Source of the DNA: JAJZAM01 sp027391075 | Lineage (GTDB): Bacteria > Actinomycetota > Acidimicrobiia > Acidimicrobiales > Palsa-688 | Length of the DNA stretch: 64,000 nt | Direction: 5' to 3' | NCBI GenBank assembly: GCA_027391075.1 | Contig: DAHYHI010000055.1 | Location: 1-64,000, forward strand | In this document: one piece after another, positions 1-8,295 of the stretch | Layout: every line of letters begins with the position of its first letter | Position numbering within the stretch: the stretch's first letter is position 1 | Notes under the pieces: model-generated | The model's database searches: none | Seen by the model: the letters and a program-made list of their open reading frames with translations, nothing else | Told to the model about the DNA's origin: nothing | Made by a program: the position numbers and the translations under genes

Positions 1-102
1 CGACGAGCTGACACCTAAGGAGAAGGCGCCGTCTATCAGGTGACAAGTGCTTGTTGGGCTAGCGTGCGGCGGAGGGAGCGGTCGACTAGCATTCGAGGTC
101 AC

Positions 103-194
103 GGAGAGGTGCGAGAGTGGCCGAATCGGACTCACTGCTAATGAGTTGACTTGGGAGACCGGGTCCGGGGGTTCAAATCCCCCCCTCTCCGCCA
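103..194 (+). tRNA. tRNA-Ser (anticodon GCT)
   Basis: A complete class II tRNA with a long variable arm. The acceptor stem pairs GGAGAGG (103-109) with CCTCTCC (184-190), and the CCA end is encoded at 192-194. The anticodon stem ACTCA/TGAGT (130-134/142-146) encloses the loop CTGCTAA, so the anticodon at 137-139 is GCT, which reads AGC/AGT serine codons. The T arm carries GGTTCAAATCC. It stands alone, about 90 bases from the next gene, which is on the opposite strand. Confidence 0.97.
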
Positions 195-283
195 GCAACC
201 GCCGCTGACCCAACCCCAGCCGAGTTACGTCCGGGCAGCCTGAACCTCCGACGCGCAAGCGGAGTTGGCGTAGCAGCGCCAGT

Positions 284-1033
284 TCACGGCTTTTCGCGGT
301 GCACCAGCCACACCCTAGCCTGATCACGGGGGCGGACCACGACCTGGTCGATATCCACATGGCTCGGTCTGGTGGCGACAAAGGCGATGACGTCGGCGAC
401 GTCATCGGCTCTGAGAGGCGTAATCCCCTTGTAAACAGCGTTGGCGCGCTCCTCGTCGCCGTCGAAACGGACCAGGGAGAACTCGGTCTCCACGAGCCCC
501 GGGTCGACTTCGCTGACCCTTACCGGCTTGCCGACCAGTTCGATCCGCAGCACGTCGGTGACTGCCCGAGCTGCGTGCTTGACGGCGTTATACCCGCCAC
601 CGCCGGCGTAGGGCTCGAAGGCCGCCACGGAGCCGACGTTGATGACGTGCCCGTCTCCGGAGCCGATCAGTCTGGGCAGCAGGGCACGGGTCATCCTCAT
701 GAGGCCCATGACGTTGGTGTCGTACATCGTCTGCCATTGCGATTCGTCGGCTTCACCCACGCTGTTCAGCCCGAGCGCCCCGCCGGCATTGTTGACTAGG
801 AGCCGGCAGTCGTCTCCTACTTGTGAGCAGAAGCGTTCCACCGAGGCGGCGTCAGTGACGTCGAGGTGCATTCCCTGAGCGCTCGGTCCGATGTCAGCAA
901 CGAGGTCTTGCAGCCGATCTGCCCGTCGCGCCCCGAGGATCACCTTGAAACCTTCGGCCGCGAGCCGACGCGCGGTGGCGGCGCCGATACCGCTGGAAGC
1001 TCCTGTTATGACCGCAGTTCCCGATGATGTCAT
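284..1033 (-). CDS. SDR-family NAD(P)-dependent oxidoreductase
   Basis: A classical short-chain dehydrogenase of 249 residues, the usual length. The cofactor motif TGASSGIG is at residues 10-17, the NNAG structural motif at 81-84, the catalytic serine near 135, and the Tyr148/Lys152 pair in YNAVK. Overall it resembles the YdfG-like group (3-hydroxy acid or serine dehydrogenases, usually NADP-dependent), so it probably acts on a small hydroxy acid in the cytosol; the substrate cannot be read from sequence. The Arg after the ADR..RR segment, in GARRADR, fits NADP preference. It is a single gene transcribed toward the tRNA-Ser. Confidence 0.88.
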   Translation of the reverse strand: MTSSGTAVITGASSGIGAATARRLAAEGFKVILGARRADRLQDLVADIGPSAQGMHLDVTDAASVERFCSQVGDDCRLLVNNAGGALGLNSVGEADESQWQTMYDTNVMGLMRMTRALLPRLIGSGDGHVINVGSVAAFEPYAGGGGYNAVKHAARAVTDVLRIELVGKPVRVSEVDPGLVETEFSLVRFDGDEERANAVYKGITPLRADDVADVIAFVATRPSHVDIDQVVVRPRDQARVWLVHREKP

Positions 1034-1218
1034 GCGCCAAGACTAGGTAATCGGGATGGCAGTAGCGCTCGGCTCGTCTGCAGGGCCACAGCCTGGCGTA
1101 GATACCCAGATCGCCCCCACCTGCCCTGCCGGCGTGGGTGCTGCAGAGATTGGCTCGATGGTAGGAGGGCGCGTAGCCGTTAGGCGGCTCGAGCGGGAAT
1201 ACTGGAGGAGTGCAGGAT

Positions 1219-2022
1219 GTGAGGCGACGTAGGGTCGACCGTCGTCGCAGTGGCCGACCCGTCGGGCGGACATACCCGATGAAATGGGTGGTAGTGGCTC
1301 TCGCCGTTACCGCAGCGGCTTTCATAGGCGGGCCATACCTGTTTATCGCTTTGTTCTTGGGTTCAGCTCCTGCCAAACTGCACCTGCCGAACGTTGCAAC
1401 CGCCGCGGCGGATCCCGTCGCTCCAGGTCCTGTCAGCGGGACGTGGGCGGTCTCCACCGGCTCGCAGGCCGGTTACCGGGTCCACGAATATCTGTTCGGT
1501 CAGTCCCATACGGCTGTCGGTCGAACTGCGCAGGTGAGCGGTGAAATGGTCATCTCGGGATCAGAGGTGACGGCAGCGAGCTTCAGCGTCGACATGTCCT
1601 CCGTCAAGTCTGACCAGGCCGCTAGGGACGCACAGTTCCGCGGCTACATCATGGAGACCTACAAATATCCCCACGCCGCGTTCGTGCTTGCGCAACCTGT
1701 TTCTCTAGGAGCGCTGCCCCCGGTGGGCCAGGTGGTATCGCTCCCTGTTTCTGGGGAGCTTACCATGAGAGGCGTAACTCGAACCGTCAACTTCACCTTG
1801 AAGGCTGAGAGGCTCCAATCGGGGATTGATGTGGATGCGGCGATTCCGATCACCTTCTCCTTGTGGAAGATACCGTCACCTGATTTCGCGGTAGCACGAG
1901 TCGGATCGTCGGGAACCCTCGAAGTACTGCTCCACTTCGCTCGCGCCGACTCGAAAGGCCATCCGCTGGTACCAGTGAAGACGACCCCGACGACCACGGT
2001 GTTCGTTCCCGGCACCTTCTAA
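1219..2022 (+). CDS. YceI-family lipocalin-like secreted/anchored protein
   Basis: The residue 60-250 region has YceI features: an opening GTWAVSTGSQAGYRV, the central segment VSGEMVISGSEVTAASFSVDMSSVKSD, and the later SGELTMRGVTR..NFTLKAE. YceI domains are beta-barrels that bind isoprenoid or amphiphilic ligands. A hydrophobic N-terminal segment (KWVVVALAVTAAAFIGG) predicts membrane anchoring or export. The GTG at 1219 is preferred because GGAGGA at 1204-1209 sits 9 bases upstream. A GTG at 1210 is too close to that sequence, and an ATG at 1279 lacks a good one but starts right at the hydrophobic segment. Ligand and role are unknown. Confidence 0.8.
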   Translation: MRRRRVDRRRSGRPVGRTYPMKWVVVALAVTAAAFIGGPYLFIALFLGSAPAKLHLPNVATAAADPVAPGPVSGTWAVSTGSQAGYRVHEYLFGQSHTAVGRTAQVSGEMVISGSEVTAASFSVDMSSVKSDQAARDAQFRGYIMETYKYPHAAFVLAQPVSLGALPPVGQVVSLPVSGELTMRGVTRTVNFTLKAERLQSGIDVDAAIPITFSLWKIPSPDFAVARVGSSGTLEVLLHFARADSKGHPLVPVKTTPTTTVFVPGTF

Positions 2023-2086
2023 CATTGGTGCCCTAACAGCGGCGTCGGGAAGTGGAACGACAAGGATCCGATGGGCGCTGCCCTGG

Positions 2087-4033
2087 TCAGAACTCCTGGC
2101 TCTCGACCAGTCCGACCAGGTCAGCCATGATTACAGCCAAACGGTAGTCCTTAGGCGTGTAGACAGCGGCGACGCCCAAGGATCGAAGTGTCGCCTCGTC
2201 CGGCGGAGGGACTATCCCGCCAACGACGACTGGAACTTCGAGACCCTCGGAGCGCAAACCCCGCATCACGTCGCCCGCCAACTCCACGTGGGACCCCGAG
2301 AGGATCGACAAGCCGACGACGTCGACCCCCTCGTCCCGTGCCGCTGCCACGATCTGAGCGGCGCTCTGGCGGATTCCCTGGTACACGACTTCGAAACCGG
2401 CGTCGCGCGCTGCGACGGCGATCTGCTCGGCCCCGTTGGAGTGTCCGTCGAGACCGGGCTTGGCCACGAGCAGCCTCGGCGGCCCCCCGCGTGCTTGGGA
2501 CAGGGCACGGACGCGCTCGCGAACGATGGCAAGGTCGCCGCTTCGGACACCGAGGCCGCCCGACACCCCTGTGGGAGCTCTGTAGCTTCCCCAGACCTCT
2601 CTCAGCGCTCCGGCCCACTCCCCGGTTGTGCCGCCTGCGCGCGCTAGTTCCAACGTGGCGTCCATCAGGTTGTCCGAGCCTTCGGCGCTGAAACGGAGCA
2701 AGTCGAGGGCCCTTCTGACCGACGAGGCGTCGCGTCGGTCTCTCCAACGGATCACCTCGTCGACAAGGGCCGCCTCTACGGCGGGATCGACCCTGAGAAT
2801 CGACCCGTCACCGACGAGTGGGGAGGCCTCGCTGGTTGTGAACCTGTTCACCCCCACCACGACCTGCTCAGCGGATTCGATGCGCCTAGCTCTGTCCGAT
2901 TGGGAGCGAACGAGGCGGGCTTTGAGCTCGTCGATAGCATCGAACGAGCCGCCCATACCAAGAATCTCCTCCAGCTCCGATCGTGCTTTGCTGACAAGTT
3001 CGGCGGTGAGAGCCTCGATGACGTGCGAGCCTTTGAAAATGTCTTCGTGGTCGAGGAGGTCCGTCTCGTAGGCGAGGATCTGCTGTATCCGTAGCGACCA
3101 CTGCTGATCCCACGGCCGGGGAAGCCCGAGTGCCTCGTTCCACGCCGGTAGCTGGATCGCTCTTGCGCGAGCGTCCTTCGAGAGGGTCACCCCCAGTGTC
3201 TCGAGGACGATACGGGTCACGTTGTTTTCGGGCTGCTGTTCTGTGAGTCCCAAGGAGTTGACCTGTACGCCGTAGCGAAAGCGGCGCATCTTGGGATCCG
3301 TCACCTCGTATCGCTCCTCGCAGATCTGGTCCCACATGGCTGCGAACGCCCGCATCTTGCAGACTTCCTCGACGAAGCGGATACCAGAGTTGCAGAAAAA
3401 AGAGATCCTTCCAACCAGCTTCGGTATATCTCCGGGGGCCACCTGGCCGGAGGATTTGACTGCGTCGAGCACGCTGACGGCGGTAGCCAAGGCGAAGGCC
3501 AGCTCCTGCTCTGGTGTCGCCCCCGCCTCTTGGAGGTGGTAGCTGCACACGTTGATGGGGTTCCAACGTGGAGCGTTCCTGAGTGTCCAGGCGATGGTGT
3601 CGACCGTTAGGCGCCGGCTCGGTGCCGGACCAAAAATGTATGTTCCTCGTGAAAGGTACTCCTTGATTACGTCGTTCTGGATGGTCCCGGTCAGGGCCAC
3701 CGGGTCCAGCCCTTGGTTGCGCGCTTCGGTGACGTACAGGGCGAACAGCCACGCTGCCGTTGCGTTGATCGTCATAGAGGTGTTCATCTGATCGAGCGGG
3801 ATGCCGTCCAGAAGTTCGTGCATGTGTCCGAGGTGGGCTACGGGGACTCCGACTTTGCCTACCTCACCCGCTGATTCTGGCGCGTCGGGGTCGTAGCCGG
3901 TCTGGGTCGGTAGGTCGAAAGCTACCGACAGGCCAGTCTGGCCTTTCTCCAGGTTCTTCCGGTACAGAGCGTTCGAGTCACGGGCGGTGGAGTGCCCGGA
4001 GTAGGTTCGCATCAACCACGCTGCATCGGTCAT
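2087..4033 (-). CDS. meaA: Ethylmalonyl-CoA mutase (MeaA-type, B12-dependent)
   Basis: A single-chain coenzyme-B12 acyl-CoA mutase of 648 residues. It joins the catalytic TIM-barrel part (N-terminal 500 residues) to a cobalamin-binding domain whose DGHSNG motif (529-534) supplies the cobalt ligand His531, followed by SILSG and VVGGIVPPP. The single-subunit form, the opening RTYSGHSTARDSNALYR and the stretch TQTGYDPD match ethylmalonyl-CoA mutase rather than the two-subunit methylmalonyl-CoA mutase. It converts (2R)-ethylmalonyl-CoA to methylsuccinyl-CoA in the ethylmalonyl-CoA pathway of acetate assimilation. Related mutases (isobutyryl-CoA, 2-hydroxyisobutyryl-CoA) remain possible but normally have a separate small subunit. 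No other pathway gene adjoins it. Confidence 0.85.
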   Translation of the reverse strand: MTDAAWLMRTYSGHSTARDSNALYRKNLEKGQTGLSVAFDLPTQTGYDPDAPESAGEVGKVGVPVAHLGHMHELLDGIPLDQMNTSMTINATAAWLFALYVTEARNQGLDPVALTGTIQNDVIKEYLSRGTYIFGPAPSRRLTVDTIAWTLRNAPRWNPINVCSYHLQEAGATPEQELAFALATAVSVLDAVKSSGQVAPGDIPKLVGRISFFCNSGIRFVEEVCKMRAFAAMWDQICEERYEVTDPKMRRFRYGVQVNSLGLTEQQPENNVTRIVLETLGVTLSKDARARAIQLPAWNEALGLPRPWDQQWSLRIQQILAYETDLLDHEDIFKGSHVIEALTAELVSKARSELEEILGMGGSFDAIDELKARLVRSQSDRARRIESAEQVVVGVNRFTTSEASPLVGDGSILRVDPAVEAALVDEVIRWRDRRDASSVRRALDLLRFSAEGSDNLMDATLELARAGGTTGEWAGALREVWGSYRAPTGVSGGLGVRSGDLAIVRERVRALSQARGGPPRLLVAKPGLDGHSNGAEQIAVAARDAGFEVVYQGIRQSAAQIVAAARDEGVDVVGLSILSGSHVELAGDVMRGLRSEGLEVPVVVGGIVPPPDEATLRSLGVAAVYTPKDYRLAVIMADLVGLVESQEF

Positions 4034-4156
4034 GAACCACTATCCCGCAAAACGGCGCCGGCTGGCCATATCACCGGGCGGTTCCCAGCCGACACGGAAC
4101 TTGCGGTGGCCGAAGGGGCTGCTACCTACTCGCCGTGGCTTCGGCGATCGTCGCGT

Positions 4157-4807
4157 CTAGGTCTCGTCGAGCTCGTAGGCCGCGTCACGGTGAGCCGCCC
4201 AAGACAGCGTCCCAAAGAGCGTGACCACGAAGATCGCCAAGGTCAGGATGTGCACGGATGTGCACCAAAGGCAGATGGCGTGGATCTCGAACAGCTCGTC
4301 GTAAACCAGCTTCAGCGCTGACGCTATGCCTACTACGCACCACGCAATCCTGGTCAAGTTCAGCCAGTGCAGGTCGCTGCGCCAAGCCCAAGGGGACTGC
4401 AAGACGAGCATGGCAGCAAAGAAGAAAAGCCCTAGCAGTGCTACGGGAATTCCGTATTGCACCGAGTAGACGCTCGTGGTCACCTTGAGGCAGTTGATGG
4501 CGCCGTTGGCGCTCCCCGCCGGACATGATAGCGACTTCGAGCCGGTGTAGTGCTCGTAGGTGAGATAAGCGGCTACCCCGAAGCCGAGAACTCCAAGGAG
4601 CATTCCCACCAGAGAGGGCCATCTTGGCCCGCCAGCCTCCCTCGTCGCTCTTACCCGGTCGTCAGCAGGCCGACCTTCTGGTGCTACCTCCGGGGATGGG
4701 ACGGGGTCGTCGACATGCCCGGAGGGCACCCTGATGGTCACGGCGGGGTCGTCGAGCGACCCGTAGGCTTGGCCTTCGGGGCCGCGCGACGGCCGGCTGG
4801 TTTGCAT
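4157..4807 (-). CDS. Vitamin K epoxide reductase (VKOR) family membrane oxidoreductase
   Basis: A 216-residue protein with a 60-residue charged cytoplasmic N-terminus, then four or five membrane helices. It shows the two VKOR cysteine pairs: the loop pair Cys95 (SLSCP) and Cys106 (INCLK), and the active-site C179-L-W-C182. Bacterial VKOR reoxidises a DsbA-like partner using membrane quinones and so drives disulfide formation outside the membrane. Its start lies 9 bases after the stop of the upstream DUF929 thioredoxin-like gene, which makes that protein the likely partner. No fused thioredoxin domain is present. Confidence 0.92.
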   Translation of the reverse strand: MQTSRPSRGPEGQAYGSLDDPAVTIRVPSGHVDDPVPSPEVAPEGRPADDRVRATREAGGPRWPSLVGMLLGVLGFGVAAYLTYEHYTGSKSLSCPAGSANGAINCLKVTTSVYSVQYGIPVALLGLFFFAAMLVLQSPWAWRSDLHWLNLTRIAWCVVGIASALKLVYDELFEIHAICLWCTSVHILTLAIFVVTLFGTLSWAAHRDAAYELDET

Positions 4808-4816
4808 AGGATTTGC

Positions 4817-5773
4817 CTAACCTGCGGAGCTCGAAGCGGAGTTGCCGCCGCTAGCTGTGGAATTGATCGGTGCCTGCACGTTGGAGAATGCGGAGCAGAC
4901 GGTGGAGGGCTTGTTGCCCGTTACGTCACATATGTACTTGGTCATGGCAGCCGCTGAAGCGTCGATGCTTGCTCCTACCGTGTTGTTGTTTGAACCCACT
5001 GTGCTCAAAATGGCCGAGAAACTCTTGTTGTACACGATTGAGTCGTCATATTGCGCGCTCAGCATGAGGTATTTCCCTGCAATGTCGATGAACGGGTACG
5101 AGCCGCCTTGCCCCAGGTACTTGGTCTCGTTTGCAGTCCATATCGCCTGCTCGGATGCAGTTGGCTGTTCGAGGGTCTTGTAGGTGTTGGTCTCGTTTTC
5201 TACCGAGGTGAAAGTAAGGTACGGACTGGTGTAGGTCGAGCCATAGAAAGACCAGGTTCCGACGTCGCCGTCGGTGACAGCGGAGTGGGTCTGCTGGAGG
5301 TTGGTGAATGTCCCGAACTTCGACAGCGCTATTATCATCGGCCACCGCTCGGCTGCGCAAAACGGACAGAACTCGGCTCCGATATAGAGGAGCTCCGGTT
5401 TCCCGGCCGAGTTAAGGGGGCCGCTGATACCCGGAACCGCCGGGTAGAGGTTGCTGATCTTGCCGGCGGCGGCGGTCAGGACGCTGTTGGGCACGTTGGT
5501 TATCTTCGTAACGGCGGCCTGAGGGGCAGGCTCCCGCAGCGGCCCAGAATTAGAGTTGCTCGCGATCCCGACAATGACAAGGGCGGCCACGACGACGAGT
5601 ACGGTCACGACGGCTGCTATCGCGAGGTTTCGGTTTCGTCTCGCAGCGGCTTGTCGGGCCTGGCGTCCGCTGGGTCCACGGCCCGCAGGGCCTGAACGAT
5701 TGGCTTGGGGGCGGCCCTTTTGACCCGGTCTCGGCGGTACCGGAGTCGAGCGCCCAGAAGTGGTTGAACTCAC
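4817..5773 (-). CDS. DUF929-type membrane-anchored thioredoxin-like protein
   Basis: A 318-residue protein: a basic, Gly/Pro/Arg-rich cytoplasmic tail (1-48), one membrane helix (about 49-71), then an extracytoplasmic domain with the redox motif FC136-P-F-C139 after ELLYIGAEF, typical of DUF929. Later FIDIAGKY resembles the cis-Pro/core region of thioredoxin-like folds. The C-terminus is Ser/Ala-rich. Because it is the first gene of a two-gene unit with VKOR, it is inferred to be the thiol oxidase partner that hands disulfides to exported proteins. Whether it acts as DsbA (oxidase) or DsbC (isomerase) is not visible. Confidence 0.82.
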   Translation of the reverse strand: MSSTTSGRSTPVPPRPGQKGRPQANRSGPAGRGPSGRQARQAAARRNRNLAIAAVVTVLVVVAALVIVGIASNSNSGPLREPAPQAAVTKITNVPNSVLTAAAGKISNLYPAVPGISGPLNSAGKPELLYIGAEFCPFCAAERWPMIIALSKFGTFTNLQQTHSAVTDGDVGTWSFYGSTYTSPYLTFTSVENETNTYKTLEQPTASEQAIWTANETKYLGQGGSYPFIDIAGKYLMLSAQYDDSIVYNKSFSAILSTVGSNNNTVGASIDASAAAMTKYICDVTGNKPSTVCSAFSNVQAPINSTASGGNSASSSAG

Positions 5774-5869
5774 ACCCGCATACTAAGCCAAGCCGGGCCA
5801 AAGATGCTTTCGCCGTGACGGCCGAGTCCGGTCGCTCGAGTCGGGCTCGCCGGGCCGGATGTCGCTGGG

Positions 5870-6316
5870 TCAGAGAATGCGGTTGATCAGATCGTCGCCC
5901 AGGCCGAAGCCGGCGCCGGTCGCTATGGCTCGGCCGAACCCACCGCCCATGAAGCGGCTCAGAAGACCGCCTGCCATTCCACCTATGGCCGGCTGTTGCA
6001 TCTGGTAGGAGGGCTGCGGAGCGTAGGTCGGAGGGTAAGAAGGCTGCCCTGTGCCGTAGCCGGCTCCTGCAGATGGATCCGAAAGATGGTTGACGGTGAA
6101 GTCGTGGACTGCCTGCATGAGCGACTGCATCTGAACGTGGTCGGACTGCACGGATAGTGCTATTGACTTTAGGTCGAGAAGCCACTCGCGTGCGTTGGCG
6201 TCGCCGGATGTAGCAGCGGCCTGAAGTTTCTGGGCGAGAGTGTCGATGGCTTGGGCGGTCGACTGCACTTCTTGTTCCAACTTGGAGTACTCGGCGTCTA
6301 TCGTGTCCGGATTCAC
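5870..6316 (-). CDS. Hypothetical protein with coiled-coil N-terminus and Gly-rich tail
   Basis: Not recognised. It has 148 residues and a GTG start with the purine-rich GGAAGAAGG just upstream. Residues 1-75 are predicted helical and coiled-coil (YSKLEQEVQSTAQAIDTLAQKL). Next comes a Pro/Tyr/Gln-rich linker (PSYPPTYAPQPSYQMQQP), then a Gly-rich C-terminal segment (GGMAGGLLSRFMGGGFGRAIATGAGFGLGDDLI) that could contact membrane or assemble. Codon usage matches the neighbours. It is co-directional with the next gene upstream (6466-6825) across a 149-base gap. Confidence 0.6.
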   Translation of the reverse strand: MNPDTIDAEYSKLEQEVQSTAQAIDTLAQKLQAAATSGDANAREWLLDLKSIALSVQSDHVQMQSLMQAVHDFTVNHLSDPSAGAGYGTGQPSYPPTYAPQPSYQMQQPAIGGMAGGLLSRFMGGGFGRAIATGAGFGLGDDLINRIL

Positions 6317-6465
6317 GGCCTTCTTCCCTTCTGTCTTGGCCTAATTCGTTTAGAGGTCTTATAGGGCTATGTGTTCGCGTCGCTGCACCCGCAACCTTAC
6401 CTGCAATTTTATGCTGTGCTGGAGGCGAGAAGTGGGATCCAGTGGGATCTGTTTCGCGTGCCGTT

Positions 6466-6825
6466 CTAGCTATCGGGGTCGCTCGGGTTGCCCGACTGGG
6501 GGGGTAGAAATTCGAACCAACCTTCTGGTAACTCGTAGGGGAACGCCGCCAGCACGTTGTCGTGGTCGCACAGGGAGCGTTCGAAGCACTCCAGGAGCAT
6601 CGTGGCTGGTTCGTGAAGGAGATCTTCGCTTTGGCGTCCGTCGTCGACCAGCGCCCTGAGGCGCTGGTCGAAGCGCCTCAGGGCGTCATCCCAGATCCCA
6701 GCGAACTCGGCACCCTCGAGAGAACCGCCGGCCCACCACGTCACCAGACGATCGTGGAGCTCTTCAAGGCGAGAGTCGGTGTCGGCCCACGTCTCCCCGG
6801 CCAGTACCTCTGGGTGTTTGGTCAT
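6466..6825 (-). CDS. Hypothetical small acidic protein (119 aa)
   Basis: Not recognised. The frame stays open much further upstream, but the ATG at 6825 is chosen because a strong AGGAGG lies 6-7 bases before it and the upstream part overlaps the oppositely transcribed DUF6941 gene. The product is acidic and rich in Trp, Leu and Glu (DSRLEELHDRLVTWW, EGWFEFLPP), with no signal peptide or membrane segment, so it is probably cytosolic. Nothing in it identifies a function. It is divergent from 6998-7480 with a 172-base gap that probably holds both promoters. Confidence 0.6.
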   Translation of the reverse strand: MTKHPEVLAGETWADTDSRLEELHDRLVTWWAGGSLEGAEFAGIWDDALRRFDQRLRALVDDGRQSEDLLHEPATMLLECFERSLCDHDNVLAAFPYELPEGWFEFLPPQSGNPSDPDS

Positions 6826-6997
6826 ACGTTCCTCCTGTTCGTTACCGCTAGTGTCGGGCCAGTACCGAATAGAGTTAAATGTCTGATTAGTCGAGTTGTG
6901 GCGATCCCAGAAGGTAGGGGTGTTCCAAGAGATGACAAGATAGACATGTCCGACCGTTGGAAGGTCCCGGCGGACCTGCCGGGAGGCGATCTGAGAC

Positions 6998-7480
6998 ATG
7001 GATGCCAAAGTACTGTTGTGCGACTTCGCCGAGGTGAGCGGGGGAAAGCTCTTCATAAGCGGCGCGGGAATCTCCATGCTCGCCAGCAACACCGACACCC
7101 CTCCATACCCGGTGAACATCTTCTTGGCCGTCCTGGTCTCCATAGCGTGGACCGAAACCGACTCGAAGCACTTGATGACCGTCGAGCTCGTGTCGGAGGC
7201 TGACGGTTCGCAGCGTAGGGTCTTACTAAGTGACCAGTTGCCCGAGGAAGCCGACCCGGCGGATAGGGGCATGATCGCAGTAGTGTTCACAGCGGTACGG
7301 ATGCCGACGATGATCGACGGCGACGAGTCGGCGATGCCTCTGGCGATACCACTCTTCGGTCTTCCTCTGCCTGCGCCAGGCCCTTACTTCTTCAGCGTTC
7401 GAATTGACGGGAGGGAGATGGATAGGGCGTCGTTTCGGCTGGTCTCCAGGGAACAGATGCAAGCCCAGCTCGGTGGTTGA
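6998..7480 (+). CDS. DUF6941-like protein of unknown function
   Basis: A 160-residue cytosolic protein. The opening LLCDFAEVSGGKLFISGAGISML, the block IFLAVLVSIAWTET, and the end PYFFSVRIDGREMDRASFRL are the pattern I associate with the actinobacterial DUF6941 family, a beta-rich domain with no known activity. The start ATG at 6998 is preceded by GGGAGG about 8 bases upstream. An 11-bp perfect hairpin 55 bases after the stop probably ends transcription. The family assignment is from memory of its pattern and is less certain than the gene itself. Confidence 0.65.
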   Translation: MDAKVLLCDFAEVSGGKLFISGAGISMLASNTDTPPYPVNIFLAVLVSIAWTETDSKHLMTVELVSEADGSQRRVLLSDQLPEEADPADRGMIAVVFTAVRMPTMIDGDESAMPLAIPLFGLPLPAPGPYFFSVRIDGREMDRASFRLVSREQMQAQLGG

Positions 7481-7535
7481 GTCAAGCGACGCTCCAGTTG
7501 CGGCAGCATCATGGCCGCACAGGACTTGGTGAAGG

Positions 7536-7560
7536 GATCTGCGTTCCGCGAACGCAGATC
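7536..7560. terminator. 11-bp perfect hairpin after the DUF6941-like gene
   Basis: GATCTGCGTTC (7536-7546) and GAACGCAGATC (7550-7560) are perfect complements around a CGC loop. There is no T-run, so this would be a hairpin-only terminator of the kind common in actinobacteria, or a palindromic protein site. The rest of the 7481-7733 gap shows only short non-conserved open frames. Confidence 0.5.
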
Positions 7561-7733
7561 AAGTTCGCCTGGCGGCCGACCGAATCTCCAACGTGTAGCT
7601 GTGGGATCTCCCGATGGCTGCGGGGAACTGTTAGACGCAGCTCAGGACAGTTTCATGCAAGACGCTGTAAATTTGATATGGGAGAACGCTTCAACGCCCC
7701 TTTTCGGCCTCCCTCTCTTACGATCGATGGCAG

Positions 7734-8231
7734 GTGATCGAGATGTTCGAATTCGCATTCTTGGCTTGGGCAGCGATGAGCTTCGCCGGCTGGGCGGTTG
7801 GACGAGGTAAAGGTCGCCCTTTAGAGGGTTTGGTGCTTGGACTGGTGCTCGGTGCGGTAGGGGTCGTCATCATCGCCCTGATGCGTCCGAGACCCGGGTA
7901 CGGTTCCCGGTCGATCAGAGGACCCTACGGCCCGGGAGGCCAAATTGGCGGATATCCTGGCTACGGAGGGTACGGTCAGGGCGGTTTCCCGCCGGCAGCT
8001 GGAGATCCTTACTCGCGGCCCTACCAGTACGGGTATGACCAGGGCGCTCAAGTGTCTCCAACGGCCGCCACCGGTGAGGGTTTCCCCGGCCCTACCTACG
8101 ACGTTTCGTCGGCTCCCGCTTGGCGTCCTGATCCTTCCGGGCGCTGGGAATACCGCTGGTGGGACGGCCACGACTACACCTCGTATGTTTCTCGAGGAGG
8201 CGTTCCCTACACTGACTCTTTACCTATTTGA
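7734..8231 (+). CDS. DUF2510-containing membrane protein
   Basis: A 165-residue protein with two short hydrophobic segments at residues 4-20 and 27-50 (GLVLGLVLGAVGVVIIALM), a Gly/Tyr/Pro-rich low-complexity linker (60-125), and a C-terminal DUF2510 motif, APAWRPDPSGRWEYRWWDGHDYT. DUF2510 is a short Trp-rich domain found at the ends of many actinobacterial membrane proteins; its function is unknown. The start may be the GTG at 7734 or the ATG at 7743, and neither has a strong ribosome site. It is followed directly by a very strong hairpin. Confidence 0.75.
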   Translation: MIEMFEFAFLAWAAMSFAGWAVGRGKGRPLEGLVLGLVLGAVGVVIIALMRPRPGYGSRSIRGPYGPGGQIGGYPGYGGYGQGGFPPAAGDPYSRPYQYGYDQGAQVSPTAATGEGFPGPTYDVSSAPAWRPDPSGRWEYRWWDGHDYTSYVSRGGVPYTDSLPI

Positions 8232-8237
8232 CCTATA

Positions 8238-8280
8238 GCGGCCTAGCCGTAGCCGCCAGTGGCGGCTACGGCTAGGCCGC
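8238..8280. terminator. Bidirectional terminator, 20-bp perfect stem
   Basis: Two perfectly complementary 20-base arms (8238-8257 and 8261-8280) surround a 3-base AGT loop, 6 bases after the stop of the DUF2510 gene and 15 bases from the stop of the convergent coiled-coil gene. Position and symmetry fit a shared intrinsic terminator. T-runs are weak on both sides (TTGCTTCT on the plus strand). Confidence 0.85.
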
Positions 8281-8295
8281 TTGCTTCTGAACTTA

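Noticed and set aside
1..43. Possible end of a gene at the left edge (frame 2, ..DELTPKEKAPSIR, stop)
   Set aside because: Only 13 codons are visible and nothing identifies it, so it is not listed as a feature.
7511..7810. Open frame between the DUF6941-like and DUF2510 genes
   Set aside because: It crosses a perfect hairpin and overlaps the DUF2510 gene; the composition is not protein-like.
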